Shown here piece after piece: positions 9,112 through 18,737 of a stretch of DNA of 64,000 nucleotides (position 1 is its first letter; each line of letters begins with the position of its first letter). The translations under genes were made by a program, and so were the position numbers. The stretch comes from CBDCUE01 sp965222515 (GTDB lineage Bacteria; Pseudomonadota; Alphaproteobacteria; Rickettsiales; JABIRX01), in the NCBI GenBank assembly GCA_965222515.1, contig CBDCUE010000009.1, positions 1 to 64,000 on the forward strand, read 5' to 3'. The notes beneath the pieces were generated by a model that ran no database searches, was not told the DNA's origin, and worked only from the letters and a program-made list of their open reading frames with translations.

Positions 9112-9483
9112 TTATTTTGGTTTTTTAACTCCATATCTAGATCTAGCCTGCTTTCTATCTTGCACTCCTTGAGTATCCAAGGTTCCTCTCACTACTTTAT
9201 ATCTAACACCAGGTAAATCTTTTACTCTACCTCCTCTAAGTAATACAACCGAGTGTTCTTGTAGATTATGACCTTCACCTGGGATATAAGCAATTACTTC
9301 ATATTTATTACTCAACCTAACTCTAGCAACTTTTCTAAGTGCTGAATTTGGTTTTTTTGGAGTTGCAGTATATACTCTAACACACACCCCCCTTTTTTGA
9401 GAATTCTTTTTTAATGCTGGAGTATTGCTCTTTTTTTGTTGCAATATTCTAGGTTTTCTAACCAGTTGATTAATAGTTGGCAT
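9112..9483 (-). CDS. rpsL: 30S ribosomal protein uS12
   Basis: Decoding-centre ribosomal protein. 123 aa with MPTINQLVRKPR, the TPKKPNSALRKVARV loop (lysine at the site of classical streptomycin-resistance changes, followed by PNSALRK) and PGEGHNLQEHSVVLLRGGRVKDLPGVRY. First gene of the str cluster; the upstream 224 bases (9484-9707) presumably hold its promoter, but I could not identify clear boxes. The motif state looks wild type. Confidence 0.98.
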   Translation of the reverse strand: MPTINQLVRKPRILQQKKSNTPALKKNSQKRGVCVRVYTATPKKPNSALRKVARVRLSNKYEVIAYIPGEGHNLQEHSVVLLRGGRVKDLPGVRYKVVRGTLDTQGVQDRKQARSRYGVKKPK

Positions 9484-9707
9484 AATATATTAATTTAATT
9501 TTTGATATATAACACTATTGTAACTTGGGTAATTGATTATTTTCTCAAGTTGAAACAGTATAAGGAGAGGCAAAATAGTCTACAACTTATATTTAGTCAA
9601 GTTTTTTCTAGAAAAACAGGCAATTTAAATTCAAAGCACCCCAACCCTGAGAAAAACAGAAATTAAGTCTGTCATAGCAAATAGAAAATTATGCTAAAAG
9701 CTAGCTC

Positions 9708-10832
9708 CTAACCTTTTTTTCTAATATTAATCTTTTGATTAACTATTTCTTTTATTCTCTTCAAAAAAATATCCCTGCTAAATAAATTAGCTCTTGCCAA
9801 CAAATCTTTTTGTTCAAATGTTCTTGTTTCAAAATTCTTAAGAGCCTTAATTATCTCATCTACTGTTTGATTTTCAAAAAACACAGCCACTTTATCGTTC
9901 AAAATATCTTTTGCCCCTCCCCTATTATAACTTATCACTGGAGTTCCTGCTGCCAGAGACTCCACCATAACCAAACCAAAATCTTCTAATGCTGGATAAA
10001 TAAAGCCTTTGGCTTTTTGCATATACTCCACCAGCTTAATTCTTTCCACCTTCCCTAAAAAAACAATATTTTCTTTATTCTCAGCAAGCTTCTTTAATTT
10101 TTTAGTCTCTTCTCCCTCTCCTGCAATTAATAATCTTTTTTTTGGCATTTTTTTAAAAGCCTCAATTATAATATCTACCCTTTTATAAGAAATATGCCTA
10201 CAAGTAGTGAAATAAAAATTCTCTTTCTTAAAATCTTTTTTTGGCTTAAAATAATCAATATCTGTTGGAGGAAAAACCACCGTTGCATCTCTTTTATAAA
10301 ATTTCTGTACTCTTTGCTTTATAAAACTAGAATTTACAATAAATTTATCCACTCTAGTATTTGAAACAACATCCCATATTCTAATTTTATGTAAAAAATA
10401 TTTTACCAAAATAGATTTTAATCCTTTTTCTAACTTAGCATCTTTTAAATAGCTAAATTGTAGATCCCAACCATATCTAATAGGTGAGTGAATATAACAT
10501 ATATGAGCTGATTCAGGAGCAGTAATAACTCCTTTGGCAAAAGCATAAGAACTAGATATTACTAGATCATATTGATTCAAATCAAACTGCTCTATTGCGA
10601 TTGAAAATAAAAAAAAATATTTTCTAAAATGCTTTTTAGCAAATGGCAATTTTTCAATAAAACTAGTAGTTATTTTAGTTTTTTTTAAAAAAGGTAAATC
10701 TTTTTCTATATTGGCGAAATTAACTAAACTAAATAAATCTGCTTCAGGATATAAATTATATAGCTCTTCCAATACTATCTCCGCTCCACCTTTTTTATCT
10801 AACCAATCATGAATTATTGCTATTTTTTTCAT
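9708..10832 (-). CDS. GT4-family glycosyltransferase
   Basis: Probably transfers a sugar, perhaps mannose, to a surface-polysaccharide or lipid acceptor at the cytoplasmic face. Seen: N-terminal IAIIHDWLDKKGGAE, as in WbaZ-like mannosyltransferases, CYIHSPIRYGWD in the middle, and the GT-B donor-site EDFGLVMVESLAAGTPVI (283-300) with the E-x7-E motif. 374 aa is typical. It stands alone between the str cluster and a TRAP transporter. manC and rmlBAC lie about 28 kb away and may serve the same envelope polymer. Donor and acceptor are inference. Confidence 0.85.
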   Translation of the reverse strand: MKKIAIIHDWLDKKGGAEIVLEELYNLYPEADLFSLVNFANIEKDLPFLKKTKITTSFIEKLPFAKKHFRKYFFLFSIAIEQFDLNQYDLVISSSYAFAKGVITAPESAHICYIHSPIRYGWDLQFSYLKDAKLEKGLKSILVKYFLHKIRIWDVVSNTRVDKFIVNSSFIKQRVQKFYKRDATVVFPPTDIDYFKPKKDFKKENFYFTTCRHISYKRVDIIIEAFKKMPKKRLLIAGEGEETKKLKKLAENKENIVFLGKVERIKLVEYMQKAKGFIYPALEDFGLVMVESLAAGTPVISYNRGGAKDILNDKVAVFFENQTVDEIIKALKNFETRTFEQKDLLARANLFSRDIFLKRIKEIVNQKINIRKKG

Positions 10833-10857
10833 AATTGCTTGATTATCAACAACCTCA

Positions 10858-13479
10858 TTATATAAAGATCTCTTTCATTGAAGGCTTTTTTCTTTTTCTT
10901 TGCAGAAAAATTACAATTGCTAACAATAATAATGAAATAACATAAATCCATATATCACTTGGTTGCTTCTGCTCTGTTTGAACATTAACAATTTGAAATT
11001 GAGGCACAATACCAGAATCATAAGCTTTACTTGCAAATTTAATGTTTCCAATCAGAAATTTACCATTTTGCTCAAACACAGATCCAATACCATAAGCCTG
11101 CAATTTATCTTTGGCAGTAGAGCCTTTAGCAAAATCTGACATTATAACAAATTCTTTTTGCTCACCAAACATATTTTTTCCTGATAACTGCAAGACAATT
11201 TGCTTGTTTTTACTATTATTATCCAGGATTTTATATATCTCTTGAGCATTATGAACTTCAAAAGCTGGCACTATTTTATTAATCCAAAAACTAGGCAAGA
11301 ATATAGAGAGTGCAATTATTACTAATAACACAGATTCATATAACTTACTTCTAACCATAAAATATCCTTGAGTTCCTGCTGTAAAAATCAATATTGCAAT
11401 ACTAGATTTTATAAAAATAAAAGACATATCAACAAAGCTATCTACACCAATTAATAATATACTACCATCAAAAATAAAGATAAATGGCAACACCATAGTT
11501 CTAATACTGTATAAAAATGCTTGAGCACTTGTTTTTATTGGATTTCCTTTTGAAATGGCAGCGGCCGCAAAAGAAGCCAGTCCGACTGGCGGCGTGACAT
11601 CAGCCATTATACCAAAATAAAAAACAAAGAAATGCACCGCAACCAAAGACACTATTAAACCATTTTGCTTAGCAAGTTCTACAACAACACCTGCCATCAA
11701 ACTTGAAACCATTATGTAGTTTGCCGTAGTGGGCAACCCCATACCCAAAATAATACAAATCAATGCAGTTAAAAGCAACATTAACATTATAGAATTACCA
11801 GAAATCACCGCAACTAATTCTGTCATCTTATTACTAACTCCTGTTTGAGTAACTACACCCACAATAATTCCAGCTGTTCCTGTTGCAATCGCAATAGCTA
11901 CCATATTTTTTGCTCCAGCAACCAAGCCTCCTGACAAATCCTGAAAGGAATCTTTTATAATGTTTTTATGCTGGGTTTTTCTAAAAAAATCAGTTAAACC
12001 TCTTTGAGTTAAAATGATAAAGATCATTATAACAACAGCCCAAAATGCAGCTAATGACGGCGAAAATCTTTCTACCATTAAGCACCATATTAACACTGCT
12101 ATGGGCAATAGAAAATGCAATCCTGCTTTTACCGTTGGTACTACTTCTGGCAATTCTATTATTTCTTTTTTAGAATCATCTTCTAAATCAGGAGTTTTTG
12201 CCTTAATTGAGACTAACCACACATAAATAGAGCCAATCAATAATATTGCTACAATTATTGCATAATCACCATCGGCAAAAGCTCTCAAGAAAGAAAACAA
12301 ATAAAAGAAAACCATAGAAATTATTACTATAGAAGAAGTAATTATTCCAGTCCTAAGTAATGATAATTTTAAGCTAGTAACATTTCTTTTTTTCAAGCTT
12401 TTCATATTAAATTTTATAGCCTCTAAATGAACTATATATAATAGTGCAATATATGAGATCACAGCAGGAATAAAAGCATGCTTGATGATTTCAGTATAAG
12501 GGATCGCCAAATATTCTACCATTAAAAATGCGGCTGCTCCCATAACTGGAGGCATAATTTGACCATTAACAGAGGATGCAACCTCAATAGAACCAGCTTT
12601 TTCTTTAGAAAACCCTACTTTTCTCATTAATGGAATGGTAAAAGTTCCAGTAGTTACCACATTTGCAATTGAAGAACCAGAGATAACTCCTGTCATAGCA
12701 GAAGATAGCACGGCAGCTTTTGCTGGACCTCCTTTTAAATGTCCTAATAAAGAAAAGGCAACTTTTATAAAATAATTTCCTGCACCAGCCTTATCTAATA
12801 AAGATCCAAATAGCACAAATAAAAAAATAAAATTTGCAGACACTCCAAGAGCTGTTCCAAAAATACCATTTGAAGTTAACCATTGATGATTAGAAATTTT
12901 GGCAATATTACTACCTTTATGAATCAAAATTTCTGGCATATATTGACCAGCATAATTATAAGTCAAAAATATAACGGCAATAACCACTAAAGGAGGCCCC
13001 AAAGTTCTTCTTGTTGCTTCTAGAAGACAAATGACACCTATAACAGAAAAAGCTACATCTAATTTAGTTGGCAATCCCGATCTAAGAGCTAGATCATTAT
13101 AAAACACTAATAAATATAAAACTGACATAGTAGATAAAACAGCTAAACCCCAATCATAAATTGGAATTTTATTTTTATATTTTAAAGAATGAGACATTGG
13201 AAAATTAACAAATGCTAGCAAAAAAGCAAAAGACAAATGGATATATCTAATTCTAGTCCCATCTATCAAGATTTTTTTAGTAAAACAAGTGGTATCTATT
13301 CTAAATAAACATAAATGATCTGCAACAAAATAAGGAAGTGGCGAAGATACCCATAGTTGAAATAATGACCAAGATAATGCAATTACTACAGATAATTTTA
13401 AAGAAAAACTTCCCAATAAAATTCTTCCTCCTATATCACTCTCCAAAGCGGTTTGACCTATATCAACTTGTTTGTTCAT
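10858..13479 (-). CDS. TRAP transporter, fused 4TM/12TM permease
   Basis: Membrane component of a tripartite, ion-driven (non-ATP) uptake system. 873 aa with many hydrophobic segments; the DctQ-like four-helix part is fused to the DctM-like twelve-helix part, as in TAXI-type systems. Seen: GSSIANVVTTGTFTIPLM, NGQIMPPVMGAAAFLMVEYL and the second-repeat GLPTTANYIMVSSLMAGV and DVTPPVGLASFAAA. The C-terminal ~190 residues fit the DUF3394 extension common in fused TRAP permeases. The solute receptor gene lies upstream in the same orientation. Substrate is unknown. Confidence 0.93.
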   Translation of the reverse strand: MNKQVDIGQTALESDIGGRILLGSFSLKLSVVIALSWSLFQLWVSSPLPYFVADHLCLFRIDTTCFTKKILIDGTRIRYIHLSFAFLLAFVNFPMSHSLKYKNKIPIYDWGLAVLSTMSVLYLLVFYNDLALRSGLPTKLDVAFSVIGVICLLEATRRTLGPPLVVIAVIFLTYNYAGQYMPEILIHKGSNIAKISNHQWLTSNGIFGTALGVSANFIFLFVLFGSLLDKAGAGNYFIKVAFSLLGHLKGGPAKAAVLSSAMTGVISGSSIANVVTTGTFTIPLMRKVGFSKEKAGSIEVASSVNGQIMPPVMGAAAFLMVEYLAIPYTEIIKHAFIPAVISYIALLYIVHLEAIKFNMKSLKKRNVTSLKLSLLRTGIITSSIVIISMVFFYLFSFLRAFADGDYAIIVAILLIGSIYVWLVSIKAKTPDLEDDSKKEIIELPEVVPTVKAGLHFLLPIAVLIWCLMVERFSPSLAAFWAVVIMIFIILTQRGLTDFFRKTQHKNIIKDSFQDLSGGLVAGAKNMVAIAIATGTAGIIVGVVTQTGVSNKMTELVAVISGNSIMLMLLLTALICIILGMGLPTTANYIMVSSLMAGVVVELAKQNGLIVSLVAVHFFVFYFGIMADVTPPVGLASFAAAAISKGNPIKTSAQAFLYSIRTMVLPFIFIFDGSILLIGVDSFVDMSFIFIKSSIAILIFTAGTQGYFMVRSKLYESVLLVIIALSIFLPSFWINKIVPAFEVHNAQEIYKILDNNSKNKQIVLQLSGKNMFGEQKEFVIMSDFAKGSTAKDKLQAYGIGSVFEQNGKFLIGNIKFASKAYDSGIVPQFQIVNVQTEQKQPSDIWIYVISLLLLAIVIFLQRKRKKPSMKEIFI

Positions 13480-13664
13480 ATTGATGTTTATTATTAATTA
13501 TTGCAGATGAGTGTTTGCATAAAATTATACAACACTCAAATGCTACGATTTTTTCTGTGTTATACTAAAACAAAATTGATTTGTAAAAAATTAAAGTTTA
13601 AAATAGGAAGAAGAAATCCTGCAAATCAATTTTTCTTTAGTATAGAGCAGTTTCTAAAAGATTA

Positions 13665-14633
13665 CTATTTTATAAGACCTTTTTCTTTGTAATATCTAAC
13701 AGCTCCTTTATGAAGCGGGGCGGTGTTTCCATCATATATCAAGTCTTCTCTTTTTAGACCTTGAAACACTGGATGCAAAGTTTTAAAGCTAGCAAAATTA
13801 TCATAAACTGCCTTTACAATTTCATAAGCAATTTTTTCATCTAAATCAGTTGTAGCCACAAAGGTAGCTTTAACACCAAAAGATTTGATTTTTTTCTTAT
13901 TGTTGATATAAATGTTTTTTGGTATTTCAGCATAAGCATAATATGAGTATCTTTTTATCATTCTACTAACTGCTTTGCCTGATATATTAATCAATCTAGC
14001 TCCACAAGAAGCAGTAACCTCTTGTATTACACCATTTGGATGGCCAGCAGAAAAAATCATTGCATCAATTTTGTTATCACAAAGAGCTTGAGGTTGCTCT
14101 GATGCTTTCAATTCAGAAGTAAGTTTAAAGCTATCTCTAGTCCAGCCCTTAGCCGCCATTAAAATTTCCATAGTTCCTCTATCTCCAGAACCAGGAACAC
14201 CAATATTTACTCTTTTATTTAACAAATCATTTAATTTGGTTATACCAGAATCTTTTTTCACTGCAATAGTAAAAATTTCAGAATGCAGAGAAAACAAAGC
14301 TCTCAAATTAGATCTTTTTTTAGGAAAGCCTGGTTTTACCCCTTTATATGCTCTATATTGAAAATCAGATTGCACTATTGCTAAATCTATATCTTTGTTT
14401 TGCAAGGCATTTAGATTATAAATTGAACCACCTGTTGATTCTACAGTACATCTAACACCGTGTTTTTTTCTACTTTTATTGACTAATCTACAAATTGCTC
14501 CTCCAGCAGGATAATATACCCCCGTAACACTACCCGTTCCGATAGTAACAAACTTACCTGCAGCAAAAGCATTGGGAAACAAAGATGACAATAGAATTGC
14601 AACAAGAAATGTTTTTTTTAATAATGTAGTCAT
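13665..14633 (-). CDS. TAXI-family TRAP transporter solute-binding protein
   Basis: Periplasmic receptor that delivers ligand to the fused TRAP permease downstream. 322 aa; signal peptide residues 1-24 ending NAFA, then the family start TIGTGSVTGVYYPAGGAICRL. The pattern VGVPGSGDRGTMEI around residue 140 is the usual mid-domain loop. A gap of about 185 bases separates it from the permease gene, larger than in most TRAP operons. Known TAXI receptors bind dicarboxylates or amino acids such as glutamate; the ligand here cannot be told. Confidence 0.92.
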   Translation of the reverse strand: MTTLLKKTFLVAILLSSLFPNAFAAGKFVTIGTGSVTGVYYPAGGAICRLVNKSRKKHGVRCTVESTGGSIYNLNALQNKDIDLAIVQSDFQYRAYKGVKPGFPKKRSNLRALFSLHSEIFTIAVKKDSGITKLNDLLNKRVNIGVPGSGDRGTMEILMAAKGWTRDSFKLTSELKASEQPQALCDNKIDAMIFSAGHPNGVIQEVTASCGARLINISGKAVSRMIKRYSYYAYAEIPKNIYINNKKKIKSFGVKATFVATTDLDEKIAYEIVKAVYDNFASFKTLHPVFQGLKREDLIYDGNTAPLHKGAVRYYKEKGLIK

Positions 14634-14738
14634 TTTTTTATTATATTTAAGTTCTAATTTAGTTTATTAATTCTACAAATAGTTATTAATATCTACAAAT
14701 AAAGAGATTAACCACCTTTTTATAAATTGCAAATGCAA

Positions 14739-15389
14739 TTATAGAAAATTATAACTTCCTACAAAAATCTTGCCTTCACTAGCTTTAGCTATTTGTTGTT
14801 TAGAGTCAATTATACTATATGTATCTTGGTCAATATAAAGGATATTTTCTTTTGCCAAAAAATCTTTTTTTATTTTCGCAAAAGCAAAATAATCACTTTT
14901 TTTAATTTCTTTTTTTTCTATCCTAGGCAATAAAGCAAATATTTTATATTCTCTGTTATTAATTAAATATTTTAACACTTCTTTTTGTTCTTTATGAAAA
15001 ACAAAAACATCATTATTATCTATGTTAGGCAGATTATTAACCGAAACATTTTTTATCTCCGTAAAATTAGAAAAATACTCTCTTATAATAAAGTTGTTGC
15101 TTATGCTTCCTGCTAAATTATAAATTTTGAATTTTTTTTCTGTTTGCAAAGAAAAAGAAATGATATTTCTCCAAATATTATAGATAAGAATTTTTGGAAA
15201 ATTTAAGTTTTTTTGCAATAAATCTTTTAACAAACTGGCTTCTCTATCGGCCTTAATAAAACAATATTCATTATCTTTCTGCTTAAATATTGCTACTTTT
15301 TTTACTACAGAAAACCTCTTACATAGCAAAGAGATCAACTCATCATCAATTTTATCTATCTCGGTTCTTAATTGTTTTAGTTCTTTCAT
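14739..15389 (-). CDS. Chorismate mutase (AroQ-type) domain protein
   Basis: N-terminal ~90 residues match the all-helical chorismate mutase fold: LRTEIDKIDDELISLLCKR, VAIFK and DREASLLKDLL. It would convert chorismate to prephenate. The remaining ~125 residues resemble the linker region of chorismate mutase-prephenate dehydratase proteins but show no complete prephenate dehydratase motif, so the protein is probably mutase only. aroE is about 5 kb away. The C-terminal part is divergent and lysine-rich. Confidence 0.8.
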   Translation of the reverse strand: MKELKQLRTEIDKIDDELISLLCKRFSVVKKVAIFKQKDNEYCFIKADREASLLKDLLQKNLNFPKILIYNIWRNIISFSLQTEKKFKIYNLAGSISNNFIIREYFSNFTEIKNVSVNNLPNIDNNDVFVFHKEQKEVLKYLINNREYKIFALLPRIEKKEIKKSDYFAFAKIKKDFLAKENILYIDQDTYSIIDSKQQIAKASEGKIFVGSYNFL

Positions 15390-15463
15390 AATATATTTTA
15401 AGCAGGTGAGTTTGGAGTGCCCAACAGGCCCATTCTATGTAACCTACTAAAACAAAATTGCAA

Positions 15464-15640
15464 TTAGCTTGATAATTTTTGCTCTTTAAATATAACATGT
15501 TTTTTCACAACTGGATCATATTTTTTAAATTCCAATTTAGTAGTAACAGTTTTTGGATTTCTTTTTTTTACATAATAAAATCCAGTTCCAGCAGTAGATG
15601 CTAATTTTATTAGTAAGTTCTTTTTTTGCTTAGTTGCCAT
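15464..15640 (-). CDS. rpmG: 50S ribosomal protein bL33
   Basis: 58-aa protein: MATKQKKNLLIKLASTAG, GFYYVKKRNPKTVTTKLEF and KKYDPVVKKHVIFKE, matching bL33 of the cysteine-free type usual in alphaproteobacteria. It lies between metZ and the chorismate mutase on the same strand with gaps of about 75-110 bases on each side. Confidence 0.95.
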   Translation of the reverse strand: MATKQKKNLLIKLASTAGTGFYYVKKRNPKTVTTKLEFKKYDPVVKKHVIFKEQKLSS

Positions 15641-15749
15641 TTCTCTAACCTCAATTATTGATAAAATCTTTAATAAGAAGAAGAAAATTATATTATTACA
15701 TCCTTAAAGTCAAGATATACCAAAATAAATTTTGAGTTACTATAAGTTT

Positions 15750-16946
15750 CTAAAGAGCTTGCTCTAAATCTGCAAGCAAATCATCGCTATCTTCTAGCCC
15801 AACTGATAAACGAACTAAATTATCTGTGATTCCTAGAGAGATTTGTTCTTTTTTTTCAATATTAGAGTGAGTTGTGGTTGCTGGGTGAGTGATTAAGCTT
15901 CTACTATCTCCTAAATTATTAGAAATGTCTATGATTTGCAATTTATTCATAAAAGAAAAACATTTTTTTTTATCTCCTTTTACTTTAAAAGCAATCATTG
16001 CACCTCCTGATTTCATTTGTTTTGCTGCCACTTCATATTGTGGGTGAGATTTTAAAGTTGGATAAAAAACCTGCTCTATTTTTGTATTATTTTCCAGAAA
16101 ATTAGCTAATTTTTCTGCATTATTTATATGACATTGATATCTTAAGGCAAAAGTCTCTAATGATTTAAGAATTATCCAGCTATTAAAAGGGCTTAATGCT
16201 GCTCCTGTGTGTCTATGAAAAGGCAAAAGTTTTTCTTTCATAAATTCTGTATCATTGCTTAAAACCACTCCTCCTAAAGTCCTGCCTTGACCATCCATAT
16301 GTTTGGTAGTTGAGTAAATAACAGCATCAGCCCCAAATTTGAATGGTTGTTGCGAGAATGGAGTGGCAAAAATATTATCTACAGCCAAAAATATATTGTG
16401 TTTCTTGGCCAAATTACCTAAAAACTCTAAATCTGTGATTTCTAAATTTGGATTGGCAGGAGTTTCTACAAAAATCAATTTTGTATTATCTTTTACAGCA
16501 TTTTGCCATTCTAAATGATTTATTCCATCAATAAAATCAACTTCAACCCCATAATTTGGTAAAATTTTTGCTAAAATATGATAACAAGAGCCAAAAAGAA
16601 CTTTATTTGCTAAAATATGGTCTCCTGTTTTAATTTGACACATAATAGTAGAGAATACGGCAGACATTCCGCTTGCCATCACAGTTGCGGCCACTGCTCC
16701 CTCCTCAATTTCCACCAATTTATCTTCCAGCATCTGTAAATTTGGATTTACATATCTAGAATAAACATAGCCTGGATCTTCACCATTAAACCTTGATTCT
16801 GCTGTTTGTGCATCATTATAACAAAAGCCTGAATTTAAAAATATGGCCTCACTTGTTTCACCAAAATTACTCCTGACACTCCCTGCTCTCACCAGTTTTG
16901 TTTGCAATTTTACATTTTTATTTAATTTTTTATTTTTATAATTCAT
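15750..16946 (-). CDS. metZ: O-succinylhomoserine sulfhydrylase (Cys/Met metabolism PLP enzyme)
   Basis: PLP enzyme expected to make homocysteine from O-succinyl- or O-acetylhomoserine and sulfide. Seen: YVYSRYVNPNLQMLE near the start, the PLP pocket MASGMSAVF, DNIFATPFSQQP and the Schiff-base lysine in STTKHMDGQGR. The frame is open from a TTG at 16991 adjoining the leuA stop; I chose the ATG at 16946 because homology begins just after it. The gene immediately follows leuA, so the two are likely co-transcribed. metY-like activity cannot be excluded. Confidence 0.88.
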   Translation of the reverse strand: MNYKNKKLNKNVKLQTKLVRAGSVRSNFGETSEAIFLNSGFCYNDAQTAESRFNGEDPGYVYSRYVNPNLQMLEDKLVEIEEGAVAATVMASGMSAVFSTIMCQIKTGDHILANKVLFGSCYHILAKILPNYGVEVDFIDGINHLEWQNAVKDNTKLIFVETPANPNLEITDLEFLGNLAKKHNIFLAVDNIFATPFSQQPFKFGADAVIYSTTKHMDGQGRTLGGVVLSNDTEFMKEKLLPFHRHTGAALSPFNSWIILKSLETFALRYQCHINNAEKLANFLENNTKIEQVFYPTLKSHPQYEVAAKQMKSGGAMIAFKVKGDKKKCFSFMNKLQIIDISNNLGDSRSLITHPATTTHSNIEKKEQISLGITDNLVRLSVGLEDSDDLLADLEQAL

Positions 16947-16991
16947 TTTTTTGGTTTTAGTAGGTTTCGGTGGTTTTAGTATTTTTATCAA

Positions 16992-18530
16992 TTACAAAAC
17001 TACATTCACTTGTGCTAAAATATTTTTGTCGTTTAATAATTTATTTAAGGCATAAATATAAGCATTTGCGGATGCTATTAAAGTGTCTATATTAGAAGAA
17101 TGTCCTGTATATATTGTGCCATCATCTTTTTCTAGTCTAACGGTTACTTCTGCTTGAGCATCAATACCTCCTGTGATAGATTGTACTTGATACAAATTTA
17201 ATCTTGCTTGATGTGGCACCAAATCTTTTATTGCTTGAAAAATTGCATCCATAGTCCCTGCTCCTTTAGCCTTAATTTGTTTTTTTTCACCATTCACCAA
17301 CAAAGCTAATTCTGCAACAACTGCATTTGTTTGATAATTTATTGCTAAAGAAGAAAACTCCAAAAACCCTTTTTTATCATCTAAAACACCAATTAAGCTA
17401 ATAATATCTTCATCAAAAATTTCTTTTTTATGATCTGCTAAATCTTTAAATTTTTTAAAATATTTGTCTAATTCAATATCAGATTCTATTTTGTAATTTA
17501 ATTCCTCTAATCTTTTTTTAAAAGCATGCCTACCAGAATGCTTGCCTAAAACTAGCTTACTTTCTCCAAAACCAACCGATTCAGGGGTGATGATTTCATA
17601 AGTAGCTTTGTTTTTCAACATTCCATCTTGATGGATTCCTGATTCATGAGCAAAAGCATTAGCTCCAACTATTGCCTTGTTGTTTTGCACGATAAAACCA
17701 CTACTAGCTGAGACTAATTTTGAGATTCTAGCAAAATATTCAGTTTTAATATTAGTTTTATATTGCAAAAGATCTCCTCTAGTTTTCAAAGCCATAACCA
17801 CTTCTTCCATTGCGGTGTTTCCTGCCCTCTCCCCTATACCATTAATTGTACATTCAATTTGCCTTGCTCCACCATTCAAAGCTTCCAAAGAATTAGCTGT
17901 CGCTAGACCTAAATCATTATGACAATGCACAGAAACAATTGCTTGATCAATATTTACAACATTATTTTTTATATCTTTGATTAAACCAGAATATTCATTA
18001 GGAATTGCATAGCCCACAGTATCTGGAACATTAATTGTTCTAGCACCTGATTTTATGGCATTCTCTATTGCTTGATATAAAAAATCTCGGCTACTTCTAC
18101 TAGCATCCATAGCAGACCATTCTACATCTGCACATAAATTTCTAGCAAAGGAGACAGTATCTGTTATTGTCTCTAAAACATCTTTTTCAGTTTTTCTCAT
18201 TTGATATTTTAGATGAATAGTGCTAGTTGAGATAAAAGTGTGGATTCTACCTTTTTGACAAGGCTTTAAGGCTTGCGCGGCTTTTTCTATATCTTTTCTA
18301 ATAGCTCTCGCCAAAGAACAAATAGTAGCATTCTTAATATTTTTAGCAATTTCATTAATTGCCTTAAAATCGCCTTCTGAGGCAATGGCAAAGCCTGCCT
18401 CTATTACATCCACCTCCATTTGATCAAGCAATTCAGCTATGGCCATTTTTTCATTCAAAGTCATAGTAGCCCCCGCCGCCTGCTCTCCATCTCGCAATGT
18501 TGTATCAAAAATTATAATATTTTCAGTCAT
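16992..18530 (-). CDS. leuA: 2-isopropylmalate synthase
   Basis: First committed enzyme of leucine synthesis: acetyl-CoA plus 2-oxoisovalerate. 512 aa, type 1. Seen: FDTTLRDGEQAAGATMT (8-24), metal ligands in HCHNDLGLATANS, GIGERAGNTAMEEVV, HESGIHQDGM and LGKHSGRHAF, and a C-terminal leucine-binding regulatory domain (from about 390). metZ follows directly. No other leu genes are in the window, so pathway completeness is unknown; such a gene is uncommon in strongly reduced Rickettsiales. Confidence 0.95.
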   Translation of the reverse strand: MTENIIIFDTTLRDGEQAAGATMTLNEKMAIAELLDQMEVDVIEAGFAIASEGDFKAINEIAKNIKNATICSLARAIRKDIEKAAQALKPCQKGRIHTFISTSTIHLKYQMRKTEKDVLETITDTVSFARNLCADVEWSAMDASRSSRDFLYQAIENAIKSGARTINVPDTVGYAIPNEYSGLIKDIKNNVVNIDQAIVSVHCHNDLGLATANSLEALNGGARQIECTINGIGERAGNTAMEEVVMALKTRGDLLQYKTNIKTEYFARISKLVSASSGFIVQNNKAIVGANAFAHESGIHQDGMLKNKATYEIITPESVGFGESKLVLGKHSGRHAFKKRLEELNYKIESDIELDKYFKKFKDLADHKKEIFDEDIISLIGVLDDKKGFLEFSSLAINYQTNAVVAELALLVNGEKKQIKAKGAGTMDAIFQAIKDLVPHQARLNLYQVQSITGGIDAQAEVTVRLEKDDGTIYTGHSSNIDTLIASANAYIYALNKLLNDKNILAQVNVVL

Positions 18531-18644
18531 TAATTTAGCTCAAATTTATTTATATTAATTGTATAAAATAGCTATTAATTTAAACATTTCAAGAGATATC
18601 ACAAAAATAGCACCTTTACAAAATTATACATATTTGCAGGATAA

Positions 18645-18673
18645 TTGACAATGTTGCAAAAACATGTTACAAT
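18645..18673 (+). promoter_or_regulatory. Near-consensus sigma-70 promoter for the ORF at 18738
   Basis: TTGACA at 18645-18650 and TACAAT at 18668-18673, separated by 17 bases. The spacer holds the inverted repeat ATGTT-GCAAA-AACAT. Transcription would start near 18680, giving a leader of about 58 bases. Confidence 0.7.
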
Positions 18674-18737
18674 GAGCTTTAGAGATTGCAATTAAACACA
18701 ACTTAATGCTAATAACAATTAATTAAATAAATAAATT

